Source of the DNA: Butyrivibrio fibrisolvens
GTDB lineage: Bacteria > Bacillota > Clostridia > Lachnospirales > Lachnospiraceae
Direction of reading: 5' to 3'
Assembly: GCF_037113525.1 (NCBI RefSeq)
Contig: NZ_CP146963.1
Coordinates: 2,914,001 to 2,978,000 of the forward strand
DNA length: 64,000 nt
The notes under the pieces are model-generated. The model had not been told where the DNA came from. It made no database searches and was given only the letters and a program-made list of their open reading frames with translations. Of this stretch, positions 1-9,057 are shown piece after piece. Numbering within the stretch: position 1 is the stretch's first letter; each line of letters starts with the position of its first letter. A program made the translations under genes and the position numbers.

Positions 1-420
1 GTAAGATTTGGCGATAAGGTCTACTCTCCTATTATTGATAAAGGAGAAGCTGACTATATCATCTCTTTCGAAACTCTTGAAGCAGCCCGCTATATGGCCA
101 ACTTAAAGCCCGGCGGCCAGGTTATCGTCAATGATCAGCAGATGGATCCAATGCCTGTAATCACAGGTGCAGCAACCTATCCTGAAGGTCTGATCGACAA
201 GATGAAGGATGCAGGAGCTAAGGTTGATGCCATCGATGCTCTTGGAATCGCCATGGAAGCCGGAAGCGCAAAAGCTGCAAACGTAGTCCTTATGGGACGC
301 TTCTCAACATATTTTACCGATGTGACAGAAGCAGAATGGCTTGAAGCATTGGAAGAATGCGTACCACCAAAATTCATCGAACTTAATAAAAAAGCCTTCG
401 ACTTAGGACGTAAGGCATAA
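1..420 (+). CDS. iorB: Indolepyruvate:ferredoxin oxidoreductase subunit beta, 3' part
   Basis: The reading frame is open from base 1, so the gene begins outside the window; about 139 C-terminal residues are present. The enzyme oxidatively decarboxylates aryl-pyruvates, made by transamination of aromatic amino acids, to aryl-acetyl-CoA with ferredoxin as electron acceptor. The visible part (YIISFETLEAARY, then GGQVIVND, then NVVLMGRFS near the end) matches the gamma-type 2-oxoacid:acceptor oxidoreductase domain of IorB. A phenylacetate-CoA ligase gene 0.6 kb downstream supports aryl substrates. An intrinsic terminator follows the stop. The family assignment is firm; the exact substrate is inferred. 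Confidence 0.85.
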   Translation, partial: VRFGDKVYSPIIDKGEADYIISFETLEAARYMANLKPGGQVIVNDQQMDPMPVITGAATYPEGLIDKMKDAGAKVDAIDALGIAMEAGSAKAANVVLMGRFSTYFTDVTEAEWLEALEECVPPKFIELNKKAFDLGRKA

Positions 421-428
421 TTATAATG

Positions 429-456
429 CCCATCACATTTTAGTGATGGGTATTTT
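429..456 (+). terminator. Intrinsic terminator after iorB
   Basis: An 8-bp stem (cccatcac/gtgatggg) with a short A/T loop is followed by a T-rich tract, 9 bases after the iorB stop. Confidence 0.8.
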
Positions 457-518
457 GATTATTTTAAAAGTTTAGTTCTAATATATGGATCATTAAAATC
501 CTAAAGCTGGAGATAACA

Positions 519-929
519 TTGAAAACACTAGATGAAGTTCGTGATTTTTTTGCAAATGACAAATACGCAACACAGGTTACGGGAATTGAAATAGTCAAAG
601 CAGATCCCGGACATAGTGAAGTCAGACTCAAAATAGATGATCGGCATATAAATGCTGTTGGCGGACTTATGGGCGCAGTCTTTTTTACTATGGCAGACTT
701 CGCTTTTGCAGTTGCAGTAAATTCAGATATCGATTCAGAATATGTAACCGTGACACTTCAAAGTTCCATAAGCTTTATGAGAACTGTTGGAAGCGGCACC
801 TTAACTGCCAAGGCTGACGTTGTTAGAGACGGAAAATCCACCTGTGTATATGAGATCAGCATCTATTCTGATGACAATACGGAACTATGCAGAGTCGTAA
901 CAACAGGATCCAGGGTAAGAAAAAAATAA
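519..929 (+). CDS. PaaI-type hotdog-fold thioesterase
   Basis: A 136-residue protein, the usual size of single-domain hotdog acyl-CoA thioesterases. The segment GGLMGAVFFTMADFAFA corresponds to the family's glycine-rich helix start and acidic catalytic position (D after MA). The start is a TTG with GGAG six bases upstream; no ATG fits. It sits between iorB and a phenylacetate-CoA ligase, so it may hydrolyse aryl- or phenylacetyl-CoA formed by these neighbours. That role is inferred from context. Confidence 0.75.
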   Translation: MKTLDEVRDFFANDKYATQVTGIEIVKADPGHSEVRLKIDDRHINAVGGLMGAVFFTMADFAFAVAVNSDIDSEYVTVTLQSSISFMRTVGSGTLTAKADVVRDGKSTCVYEISIYSDDNTELCRVVTTGSRVRKK

Positions 930-997
930 ATATCTATTAAACAAAGGCAAAATAAAAAGAGATACGAAAAATAAAAGTATTTGGAGGAGACAAACAC

Positions 998-2299
998 ATG
1001 ATATGGAATGAAACCAAAGAGTGCATGTCACGTGATGAACTTGCAAGTCTTCAAAGCGCAAGGCTTGTCAAAGTCGTCAATAAGGTGTACCACAACGTTG
1101 AGTATTATCGTAAGAAAATGCAGGAGCTGGGACTTGAGCCAGGAGATATCAAAGGAATTGAAGATATAGAAAAGCTTCCTTTCACAACTTATGAAGATCT
1201 TAACAAAACCTATCCTTTCGGCCTTGCTGCTGTTCCAACATCAGAGCTTGTAAGAGTTCATGCATCAAGCGGAACAACAGGTAAGCCCAAGATCGGCGTA
1301 TACACAAGACGTGATATCGAAGTGTGGTCTGAGTGCGTGGCTAGATGTCTGTCTATGGCTGGTATCACAAGGGATGACATAATTCAGGTCGGATACGGTT
1401 ATGGCCTTTTTACAGGTGGTCTTGGTGCTCACTACGGCGCTGAGTATCTTGGAGCTCTTGTTCTGCCTATGTCTACCGGCAATACTCAAAAGCTTCTTGA
1501 TATGATGATTGACTGCAAGGCTACTGCTATTGCCTGCACACCATCATACCTTCTCCATGTTGCAGAAGATATAGAAAAGCTGGGGGTTCTTGACAAGATC
1601 AAGCTCAAGACTGCGATCTGCGGCGCTGAACCCTGGACTGATGAGATGCGTGATCAGATGGAGAAAAGGCTCAATATCAAAGCCCATGACATATACGGTC
1701 TTACAGAGATCTGCGGTCCCGGTGTTGCCTGCGACTGCGAGTACCACAAGGGTCTCCACATCTGGGAAGATCACTTCCTTCCTGAGATCATCGATCCTGC
1801 AACACATAAGGACCTTCCTGCAGGTTCAGACGGCGAACTTGTTATTACCAATCTTACAAAAGAAGGTATGCCTCTTATCCGTTATCGTACTAAAGACCTT
1901 ACATCTCTTGAGATCGACAAGTGTGAATGCGGCAGAACCATGGCAAGGATCCAGAGATTTAAAGGCCGTACCGATGACATGCTTATAATTCGAGGCGTCA
2001 ACGTATTCCCTTCACAGGTAGAAGCTGCTCTTCTGAATATAGATGGCACAACTCCTCACTACATGCTGGTTGTAGACCGCGTAGACAACACAGATACTCT
2101 TGAAGTTCAGGTAGAGATCGCTGAAAAATTCTTCACAGATGAAGTTAGAGGACTTGAGAAACTTTCAAATGAGATTCATAATAAACTTAAGAGCGCAATA
2201 GGTCTTAATGCCAAGGTCAAACTCGTAGAGCCTAACGGTCTCGTACATTCAGACGGCAAGACCAAACATGTTATAGATAAGCGCAAGCTCTACAGCTAA
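998..2299 (+). CDS. paaK: Phenylacetate-CoA ligase (ANL superfamily)
   Basis: 433 residues, full family length. The AMP-binding P-loop SSGTTGKP is at about residues 90-97, a YGLTE motif (adenylate contact) is mid-protein, and the small C-terminal domain follows. The enzyme activates phenylacetate and related aryl acids (for example indoleacetate) to CoA thioesters with ATP. It can run in either direction beside indolepyruvate oxidoreductase, whose beta gene lies upstream. AGGAGG lies a few bases before the ATG. The last 34 bases of the coding region are repeated twice more downstream (see the repeat entry). An ACT-domain gene follows, as is common for this family in anaerobes. Confidence 0.9.
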   Translation: MIWNETKECMSRDELASLQSARLVKVVNKVYHNVEYYRKKMQELGLEPGDIKGIEDIEKLPFTTYEDLNKTYPFGLAAVPTSELVRVHASSGTTGKPKIGVYTRRDIEVWSECVARCLSMAGITRDDIIQVGYGYGLFTGGLGAHYGAEYLGALVLPMSTGNTQKLLDMMIDCKATAIACTPSYLLHVAEDIEKLGVLDKIKLKTAICGAEPWTDEMRDQMEKRLNIKAHDIYGLTEICGPGVACDCEYHKGLHIWEDHFLPEIIDPATHKDLPAGSDGELVITNLTKEGMPLIRYRTKDLTSLEIDKCECGRTMARIQRFKGRTDDMLIIRGVNVFPSQVEAALLNIDGTTPHYMLVVDRVDNTDTLEVQVEIAEKFFTDEVRGLEKLSNEIHNKLKSAIGLNAKVKLVEPNGLVHSDGKTKHVIDKRKLYS

Positions 2300-2365
2300 A
2301 CATGTTATAGATAAGCGCGAGCTTTATAGCTAAACATGTTATAGACAAGCGTAAGCTCTATAGCT
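2264..2365 (+). repeat. 34-bp tandem triplication of the paaK 3' end
   Basis: Three adjacent 34-bp units (2264-2297, 2298-2331, 2332-2365) start with aaacatgttatagat and differ at a few positions. The first unit is the paaK C-terminal coding sequence; the others are outside the gene. Because 34 is not a multiple of 3, loss of the stop would put the next units in other frames. Confidence 0.9.
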
Positions 2366-2450
2366 AAACGCGCTCACTATATTATGATCAGCATGTATAA
2401 TAGTACTAAAAGCAACTAACAGCCATCTTTTTTGAAAGAAAGGAATATCT

Positions 2451-2870
2451 ATGTTTGTAAAACAGCTTTCCGTATTTCTTGAAAATAAAACAGGACGCCT
2501 TAACGACGTCCTCTCAATAATAAGCGGCAATGGGATCAATATCCTGTCCATCTCTATTGCAGATACCAGCGAATTCGGAGTATTAAGAATGCTCTGCGAA
2601 GCTCCGGCTAAGGCCCATGAACTACTCAAAGAGCACGGCATTACTTCAAAAGTTAATGATGTCATCGTAGTATCAATACCTCAGGAAGTCGGTAGTCTTG
2701 AAAAAGTGGTAAGAAGCCTTGAGCAGAACGATATAAATATACAATACGTATACGGACTGTCGCTTGATGATGAAGGCGCTTCTATCGCAATGAAGACAGA
2801 TGATCTGGAAAAGACACTGGAAGTTCTTAAGAACGAGAATGTGAAACTATATAGCCAGGATGATATGTAG
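2451..2870 (+). CDS. Tandem ACT-domain amino-acid-binding protein
   Basis: 139 residues forming two ACT repeats. The first (about residues 1-70) starts KQLSVFLENKTGRLNDV, with the usual G-R-L turn before the first helix; the second starts near residue 71 (SIPQEVGSLEKVV). Stand-alone double-ACT proteins next to phenylacetate-CoA ligase and iorAB are frequent in anaerobes and probably sense aromatic amino acids. The ligand is not visible in the sequence. GAAAGGA lies before the ATG, and a terminator follows the stop. Confidence 0.85.
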   Translation: MFVKQLSVFLENKTGRLNDVLSIISGNGINILSISIADTSEFGVLRMLCEAPAKAHELLKEHGITSKVNDVIVVSIPQEVGSLEKVVRSLEQNDINIQYVYGLSLDDEGASIAMKTDDLEKTLEVLKNENVKLYSQDDM

Positions 2871-2890
2871 AACTCAATATGGCATAAAAA

Positions 2891-2924
2891 AGGAGCGCCT
2901 GAATAATATCAGACGCTCTTTTTC
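2891..2924. terminator. Bidirectional intrinsic terminator between convergent genes
   Basis: The stem is built from gagcgcctga and tcagacgctc, with a T run on the plus side and an A run on the other. It can end both the ACT gene (plus) and the aminopeptidase gene (minus). Confidence 0.8.
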
Positions 2925-2939
2925 TATACTAATATTTAA

Positions 2940-4433
2940 TCAATATACAAGATCCATATCTGTAAGGAATGCCTTGTATCCGCGAAGCGACTCATAAAGG
3001 TCAGCCTTGGATATTGCTTCCCATGGAGCGTGCATGTTAAGAACTGCTACACCTGAGTCTACAACGTTCATTCCGTAAAGTGCAAGGATGTATGCGATTG
3101 TTCCGCCGCCGCCAACATCTACCTTACCAAGCTCAGCTGTCTGGTATACGATCTTGTTGTCATCGCATACTCTTCTGATAGCTGCAAGATACTCAGCATT
3201 AGCATCATTAGAGCCGCTCTTTCCGCGAGCACCTGTAAACTTATTGAATACAAGACCGCCGCCAAGAAGTGCTGCGTTCTTCTTCTCAAAGCTTGCTGCA
3301 AATGTAGGATCATAAGCTGCGCTTACGTCTGAAGAAAGCATGCAGGAATTTGCAAGGCATCTTCTAAGTGTAAGATCGTTGTAACCTTCTTTTGTAAGAT
3401 TCATAAGCTCTGCAACAGCATTTTCAAAGAACTTACTCTGCATACCGGTAGCTCCTACTGATCCGATCTCTTCTTTATCAACAAGGATGCAGCAGCCTGT
3501 TCTCTTAAGATCCTTAGTTTCAAGAAGTGCTCTCATAGAAGGATATGCACATACTCTGTCATCGTGCCCATAGCCAAGGATCATGGATCTGTCAAAGCCT
3601 GCATCTCTTGCTTTACCTGCAGGAACGATCTCAAGCTCAGCTGAGATGAAGTCCTCTTCCTCGATACCATACAGATCATAGAGGATTGCCATTACGCCTC
3701 TCTTTACAGCATGGCTTGCATCGATAGAATCTGTGATCTCCTGCTTAACATAGCCTATAGCATAGTTCTCACCGTCTGTAAGCTTAGCATCAGCCTTAGT
3801 CTCTTTCTTAGCCTTACCGGGAACCATAAGAGGTCTGCTACCAACGATAAGATCAAGAGCTTCACCCTCGATAACCTTAGCAGCCTTCTTGTCCATCTGC
3901 TCTGCAGCAAGGTGGATGAGAAGATCTGAGAAGAAGAATACCGGATCATCCTCGTCCTCACCTACATTAAGCTGAACTGTTGTGCCATCCTTCTTAACAA
4001 CAACTCCGTGAAGAGCAAGTGGCATAGCTACGAACTGATACTTCTTGATTCCGCCATAGTAGTGTGTATCAAGGTAAGCAAGACCTTCTTTCTCGCAAAG
4101 AGGGTTCTGCTTAACGTCTACACGAGGAGAATCGATGTGAGCACCAAGAATGTTGAGACCCTTTTCAAGTGGCTCTGATCCAATCTGGAACATAACGATG
4201 GACTTATTCATCCATACGCTGTAAACCTTATCACCTTTCTTAAGCTTTGTCTTACCACCGATAAGAGTATTAAGCTCTCTGTATCCGGCAGCTTCGATCT
4301 CGTTAACGATAGTATCAATTGCTTCACGCTCTGTTTTAGCGTTATCAAGGAAGTTCTTGTAATCGTCAGCAAATTTTTCTACAGCTTTAAGCTGTGTCTT
4401 GTTGTACGTATTCCACGCATTTGTTCTAAGCAT
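2940..4433 (-). CDS. M18-family zinc aminopeptidase
   Basis: 497 residues, typical for bacterial M18 (aspartyl aminopeptidase-like) enzymes, which are cytoplasmic dinuclear zinc peptidases trimming acidic or neutral N-terminal residues. Visible metal and catalytic motifs are GAHIDSPR near residue 99 (zinc His and catalytic Asp), DKEEIGS (catalytic and zinc Glu) and YGHDDRVC (zinc Asp). The start is supported by AAGGAG upstream of the ATG. It lies downstream of pheT on the same strand but about 200 bp away with a hairpin between, so it is probably its own unit. Confidence 0.88.
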   Translation of the reverse strand: MLRTNAWNTYNKTQLKAVEKFADDYKNFLDNAKTEREAIDTIVNEIEAAGYRELNTLIGGKTKLKKGDKVYSVWMNKSIVMFQIGSEPLEKGLNILGAHIDSPRVDVKQNPLCEKEGLAYLDTHYYGGIKKYQFVAMPLALHGVVVKKDGTTVQLNVGEDEDDPVFFFSDLLIHLAAEQMDKKAAKVIEGEALDLIVGSRPLMVPGKAKKETKADAKLTDGENYAIGYVKQEITDSIDASHAVKRGVMAILYDLYGIEEEDFISAELEIVPAGKARDAGFDRSMILGYGHDDRVCAYPSMRALLETKDLKRTGCCILVDKEEIGSVGATGMQSKFFENAVAELMNLTKEGYNDLTLRRCLANSCMLSSDVSAAYDPTFAASFEKKNAALLGGGLVFNKFTGARGKSGSNDANAEYLAAIRRVCDDNKIVYQTAELGKVDVGGGGTIAYILALYGMNVVDSGVAVLNMHAPWEAISKADLYESLRGYKAFLTDMDLVY

Positions 4434-4540
4434 ATTTCACTCTCCTTATAAAAAATTGAACTAAATTAACATGCTTCGTTATACCAAAAATATAAATTCA
4501 AAGAATTATATTAATTTCGCTCTTTTACAGCTCAATATTA

Positions 4541-4589
4541 TAGCTGATTATTTCCTACTACAATAGTAGTTTTCGGAAATAATCAGCTA
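4541..4589. repeat. Long perfect hairpin between pheT and the aminopeptidase gene
   Basis: tagctgattatttcc (4541-4555) is perfectly complementary to 4575-4589, with a smaller tacta/tagta pair inside. A T run follows on the plus strand but not on the minus strand, where the flanking genes lie. It may be a weak pheT terminator or an mRNA-stabilising hairpin. Confidence 0.6.
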
Positions 4590-4641
4590 TTTTTAATGAT
4601 CAGCTTATAATTTTTTTATTATTAGCATCTTTTAGTACTGG

Positions 4642-7062
4642 TTAGCTTCTAAGCTCGATGCCCATTGTGAACTGAAGTTTTCTGAGCATCTTGTCTACAT
4701 ATCCGCTTATAACTTCATCTGTAAGCTCTTCATCCTTAGGAGTGAAAGTTATAGTGAAGGCCATGCTCTTCTTTGTAGGAGGGATAGGAAGTCCTTCATA
4801 TACGTCGAAGAGTTTAACATCTGTTACATACTTGCAGGAAGAGTAGATAGCTTCTTCTACTTCGCCGCAGGTTGTTGTCTTATCCATAATAAGAGCAAGG
4901 TCACGCTTCTGTTTATCGAACTTAGAAAGCGGAACGAATGCAGGTACGTTCTCATAGTACTTGGAAAGAGCATCAAGGTCGAGCTCTGCAACATATGCAG
5001 GAACTCTCATATCCTCAGCATCCTGGATCTCATATGTGATCTGTCCAAGGTAGCCTACTTCTACTCCATCGCACAGGATCTTAGCTGTTCTGTAAGGATG
5101 AAGGAATGGCTTATTGCCTGCTTCATATTTGAAACTTACGTGAAGAGTATCTGCTACGTTATCGCAAAGGCCCTTAAGTGTATAGAAATCCTCATCCTGT
5201 CCGAAGATACCGATGCAAAGTGTTACCTTCTCATCCGGATAATCTGTAAGAGGAAGGCTCTTAGGGAAGAATCTGTTACCAACTTCATAAAGTCTTCCTT
5301 CAAGAGTACCCTTCTTCTGGTTTCTTGAAATAGCATGGATCATCTGAGCTGCAAGAGTTGTTCTCATAACTGAGAGATCCTCGTTGATAGGATTAAGGAT
5401 CTTAACTACTTCTCTTTCCTTAGCATCATCAGCATATCCAAGAAGATTAAGGTCTGAAGGTGAGAAGAATGAATAATGCATACATTCATTTGCGCCCTGA
5501 GCACAAAGAGCACGCTTAATCCTAAGCTCTGCCTTCTGCTTCTGGTTTCTGCCACCCATTGTTACAGCAGCGCCTTCAAGGAATGTGCCGTGTACGTGGT
5601 CATAGCCATACATACGGATAACTTCTTCTGCGATATCAGGATAATCTTCCATATCCTCTCTGTATGCAGGAACCTTGATAGTAAGCTCATCGCCATTTAC
5701 TACTGGCTCGAAGTTAAGGTTTGTAAGGATTCTAACAATATCTTCATCAGGAACTGTGATACCAAGAACGCCGTTAACCTTCTTGATAGATGCCTTCATC
5801 TCTTTTTTCTCAAGGCTGTTACCTGTGTTGACGTCTACGTGTGTCTTGGAGATCTTACCACAGCCAAGCTCCTCAACAAGATGAAGAGCTCTCTTCATAG
5901 CCATTACTGTTGTGTATTCGTAAACACCCTTAGAGAAAGCAGCGCTTGAATCAGATGACTGTCCAAGAGCACGTGAAGACTTACGGATATTGTCGCGTGC
6001 GAACTTAGCGCACTCAAAAGTTACAGCAGTAGTTGTATCTCTGATCTCGGAATTGAGACCGCCCATGATACCTGCAAGAGCTACAGGCTTAACGCCATCG
6101 CAGATTACAAGGTTGTCATTCTTAAGAGTGAACTCTTTTTCATCAAGAGTTACGATCTTCTCGCCATCATTAGCTCTTCTAACGACGATCTTGTTGCCTT
6201 CAAGGAAGCTTCCGTCGAAAGCGTGCATAGGCTGACCGAACTCTCTCATGATGTAGTTAGTGATATCAACCATGTTGGAGATTGAGTTATTGCCTACAAG
6301 TGCAAGTCTTCTTCTCATCCAGCGAGGGCTCTGGCCGATCTTAACATCATGAACATAGTGAGCAATATATCTCGGGCACAGGTCAGGAGCTTCTACAGAT
6401 ACTGTAAAGCCCTCGTTCTCTGTGTCATCTTCTGTATATGAAAGATCAGGCTCTTTTAAAGGCTTTTCAAGAACCGCAGCTACTTCTCTTGCAAGACCGT
6501 AAATACTCTGACAGTCAGGTCTGTTAGCTGTTATAGAAACATCAAAGATCCAGTCATCAAGGCCCAGGATAGGCTTAACATCAGCTCCAACTTCTGTATC
6601 TTCAGGGAAAACAAGAAGTCCGTTGTATCCGGCGCCTTCGTACATATCCTCTGTTACGCCAAGCTCAACACCTGAGCAGAGCATACCTTCTGAATCATAT
6701 CCGCGAAGCTTGCCCTTCTTGATAGTAGCAACGCCTACAACAGTAACATGATCCTTGGCAGTCTCAATAACTGTAGCTCCGTCAAGTGCAAGAGGATACT
6801 TGCCACCTGTCTGAACGTTATCAGCACCGCAGACAACCTTGAATGTTCCATGCACGCCTGCATTAACTGTGCATGCATGAAGGTGTGTATCCGGAATAGC
6901 TTCGCAGGTCTCTACCTGTCCTACTACAACCTTAGAAATATCCTTACCGACTTCCCAGCTCTCTTCTACTTCGAAACCACATGAGAAGAGCTTTTTCTCA
7001 AGTTCTTTGGGTTCTATATCTATATCTACATAATCTTTAAGCCAACTTAAAGGTACTAACAT
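4642..7062 (-). CDS. pheT: Phenylalanine--tRNA ligase beta subunit
   Basis: About 806 residues. The domains run in the usual order: N-terminal B1, the tRNA-binding EMAP-like domain (about 40-150), B3/B4 editing region, B5, the inactive synthetase-like core, and the C-terminal ferredoxin-fold anticodon-binding domain (FDKQKRDLALIMD to the end). The start at 7062 was chosen over an upstream in-frame ATG because AGGAGG lies 7 bases before it and the protein then begins MLVPLSWLKDYV, as in the family. It is co-transcribed with pheS, 88 bp upstream, under the T-box. Confidence 0.96.
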   Translation of the reverse strand: MLVPLSWLKDYVDIDIEPKELEKKLFSCGFEVEESWEVGKDISKVVVGQVETCEAIPDTHLHACTVNAGVHGTFKVVCGADNVQTGGKYPLALDGATVIETAKDHVTVVGVATIKKGKLRGYDSEGMLCSGVELGVTEDMYEGAGYNGLLVFPEDTEVGADVKPILGLDDWIFDVSITANRPDCQSIYGLAREVAAVLEKPLKEPDLSYTEDDTENEGFTVSVEAPDLCPRYIAHYVHDVKIGQSPRWMRRRLALVGNNSISNMVDITNYIMREFGQPMHAFDGSFLEGNKIVVRRANDGEKIVTLDEKEFTLKNDNLVICDGVKPVALAGIMGGLNSEIRDTTTAVTFECAKFARDNIRKSSRALGQSSDSSAAFSKGVYEYTTVMAMKRALHLVEELGCGKISKTHVDVNTGNSLEKKEMKASIKKVNGVLGITVPDEDIVRILTNLNFEPVVNGDELTIKVPAYREDMEDYPDIAEEVIRMYGYDHVHGTFLEGAAVTMGGRNQKQKAELRIKRALCAQGANECMHYSFFSPSDLNLLGYADDAKEREVVKILNPINEDLSVMRTTLAAQMIHAISRNQKKGTLEGRLYEVGNRFFPKSLPLTDYPDEKVTLCIGIFGQDEDFYTLKGLCDNVADTLHVSFKYEAGNKPFLHPYRTAKILCDGVEVGYLGQITYEIQDAEDMRVPAYVAELDLDALSKYYENVPAFVPLSKFDKQKRDLALIMDKTTTCGEVEEAIYSSCKYVTDVKLFDVYEGLPIPPTKKSMAFTITFTPKDEELTDEVISGYVDKMLRKLQFTMGIELRS

Positions 7063-7092
7063 TTTGATTCCTCCTAATAGTTTACTATCGGA

Positions 7093-7147
7093 CATCGTTG
7101 CCACCTGTGGCAATGATGTCTAGCGATAAAATGCCATGCATTTTATC
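7093..7147. repeat. Two hairpins in the pheS-pheT gap
   Basis: The first pairs catcgttgccac with gtggcaatgatg (one mismatch). The second pairs gataaaatgc with gcattttatc. Neither is followed by a T run, so they look like intergenic mRNA structures rather than terminators. Confidence 0.55.
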
Positions 7148-7150
7148 GCC

Positions 7151-8200
7151 TTATTCGTAATGATTAATCTGATTAAGTACATCAAGATCTGACTCAAACA
7201 GAAGCTTAATGTTGTTGATACCATACTTAAGCATTGTGATACGCTCGATACCGATACCAAATGCGAAACCACTATACTCATTAGAATCAATTCCGCAGTT
7301 CTCAAGTACCTTCTTGTTAACAACACCGCCGCCGAGAACTTCGATCCAGCCTGTACCCTTGCAGAGGCTGCATCCCTTACCGCCACACTCGAAGCAGCTG
7401 CAGTCAACTTCTACAGACGGCTCTGTGAATGGGAAGTATGAAGGACGAAGTCTTGTCTTAGTACCTTCGCCGTAGATCTTCTGTACGAAAAGATCAAGAG
7501 CACCCTTAAGGTCACAAAGGTTGATATTCTTATCAACTACAAGACCTTCCATCTGAGAGAACATAGGTGAATGTGTAGCATCATCATCAGAACGGAAAAC
7601 CTTACCGGGTGAAAGGATCTTGATCGGTGGCTTCTGGTTCTCCATAACGTGGATCTGACCTGCTGATGTCTGTGTACGAAGAAGATACTCAGGACTTAAA
7701 TAGAAAGTATCCTGCATATCTCTTGCAGGGTGATCTGCAGGAGTATTAAGTGCTGTGAAGTTGTAGTAATCGTTCTCGATCTCAGAACCTTCGAAGATCT
7801 CGAATCCCATTCCAGCGAAAATATCTATAAGTGTCTCTCTCATCTGAGTTACAGGATGAAGATTACCGGGCTTTCTGATCTTAGCAGGCATTGTTACATC
7901 GATCTTCTCGCTCTCATAACGAAGCTTTGCTTCCTTTTCTTTCATCTTCTTATCAAGATCTTCAAAATGCTCAAGTGCCCATGCCTTAAGCTCGTTTACA
8001 GCTTTACCATACTCAGCCTTGGACTCCTTGGGAACATTTTTCATCTCCTTCATAAGTGCGCTGATCTTGCCGGTCTTAGGATCCATAAAGCTCTTTCTTG
8101 CTTCATATACAAGCTTTGATGTATCAAGACTATCAGCTTTTTCTTTGATCTCTGCTCTTATGGCTTCGATCTTCTCTGTTAATGCAGCATTCTCTAACAT
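7151..8200 (-). CDS. pheS: Phenylalanine--tRNA ligase alpha subunit
   Basis: 349 residues, standard size. An N-terminal coiled-coil tRNA-binding arm (about 1-90) is followed by the class II catalytic core. Motif 2 is in the FRSDDDATHSPMFSQMEG region and motif 3 near GFAFGIGIERITML. With PheT it forms the (alpha-beta)2 enzyme that charges tRNA-Phe. CGGAGGA lies before the ATG. It is the first gene of the T-box-controlled pheST operon. Confidence 0.97.
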   Translation of the reverse strand: MLENAALTEKIEAIRAEIKEKADSLDTSKLVYEARKSFMDPKTGKISALMKEMKNVPKESKAEYGKAVNELKAWALEHFEDLDKKMKEKEAKLRYESEKIDVTMPAKIRKPGNLHPVTQMRETLIDIFAGMGFEIFEGSEIENDYYNFTALNTPADHPARDMQDTFYLSPEYLLRTQTSAGQIHVMENQKPPIKILSPGKVFRSDDDATHSPMFSQMEGLVVDKNINLCDLKGALDLFVQKIYGEGTKTRLRPSYFPFTEPSVEVDCSCFECGGKGCSLCKGTGWIEVLGGGVVNKKVLENCGIDSNEYSGFAFGIGIERITMLKYGINNIKLLFESDLDVLNQINHYE

Positions 8201-8304
8201 TTCATTCCTCCGTTTCTGTCTGAAAACGATTATATTATCTGGACATTCTTAATCTCTCACCTTGGATTTAATCTCATTGTACTGATCTATTGTACTTATC
8301 AAGG

Positions 8305-8645
8305 CAACAAAAAAGTCCCTTGTAAATGCTCTATGCATCTACAAGGGACGAATTACCATAATAATCCGCGGTACCACCCGTGTTCCTGCCTATATATAAA
8401 GCGGCAGACTCTCAAAACGCTTAACGCGCGCAACGAATCAAACTAATTGGAAACCAGATATAATATCAATCTTAATATATCGTGGTCCGTTCATAAGATC
8501 TGCTCCGGTGCGAATGTTCCGATCATGTCTTTACCCCGAAGGACTTTCAGCCGGTGATCCTCCGTCTCTTTCTATCTGATCTTTAAAATCTCATTAGGGA
8601 AAACAAGTCTTCTTAGCGATAATCGCTACACCATCTTTGCATTTG
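8305..8645 (-). promoter_or_regulatory. T-box riboswitch leader of pheST
   Basis: On the minus strand the conserved T-box sequence GGGTGGTACCGCG (8379-8367) is followed by a terminator with a six-U tail. Upstream is a stem I-like region with a TTC triplet at 8514-8512, in the context ACATTCGCACCGG, that fits a Phe specifier. Uncharged tRNA-Phe should pair with the specifier and the T-box bulge and favour the antiterminator, turning on pheST. The 5' boundary is set by the promoter at 8652-8680. Confidence 0.93.
8309..8349 (-). terminator. T-box terminator hairpin
   Basis: GTCCCTTGTA pairs with TACAAGGGAC, followed by six U on the minus strand. It is the OFF-state structure of the leader. Confidence 0.9.
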
Positions 8646-8651
8646 TCTTAC

Positions 8652-8680
8652 ATTTTAAATATGGGCACAGCAAAAGTCAA
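8652..8680 (-). promoter_or_regulatory. Sigma-A promoter of pheST
   Basis: TTGACT (8680-8675), a 17-base spacer, then TAAAAT (8657-8652). Transcription should start near 8645, just before the T-box. Confidence 0.8.
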
Positions 8681-9057
8681 GGTAAAAATACTCTCAAACT
8701 ATTTCAAGGCCCCCAACACCTGGTCAATATATGCTTTTGCCTTTTCTTCAGTAAGCCCAAATTTCTTGCACAGATCTTCAGCATAAAAGTATGGCGGAAC
8801 CATACTTGTTGATTTTAACGTTAGCGTTTTTGATATTTTTGCAATATCGCAAACGTTAAACTTGATTCTGATGCTTAGCTTTGATAACAAATGTTTGTTT
8901 TCAATTAGTATTTTTGATTAAAAAACAAACAATTTCTTATAGCAAACTGCACTAAGCTTATCACACCTTTTATAAACAAAAAATCAGACTGAAAGGTGAT
9001 TCTTCCAACACGGTACTTTAGCCTAGATCATATCACACAATACGCTGTCCTATATTC
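8681..9057. other. Gene-poor stretch with one doubtful 63-codon frame
   Basis: A minus-strand frame at 8699-8890 could encode 63 residues; its second half (YFYAEDLCKKFGLTEEK) looks helical, but there is no ribosome binding site or recognised family. An inverted repeat (aacgttagcg with caaacgtt, about 8816-8856) lies inside it. It is probably a decayed gene tail or non-coding. Confidence 0.35.

Noticed and set aside
2339..2665. 108-codon minus-strand frame over the paaK repeats and ACT gene
   Set aside because: Antisense shadow of the ACT gene; no ribosome binding site or protein-like composition.
7062..7113. Longer PheT start
   Set aside because: The extra 17 residues are not family-like, and AGGAGG sits before ATG 7062.
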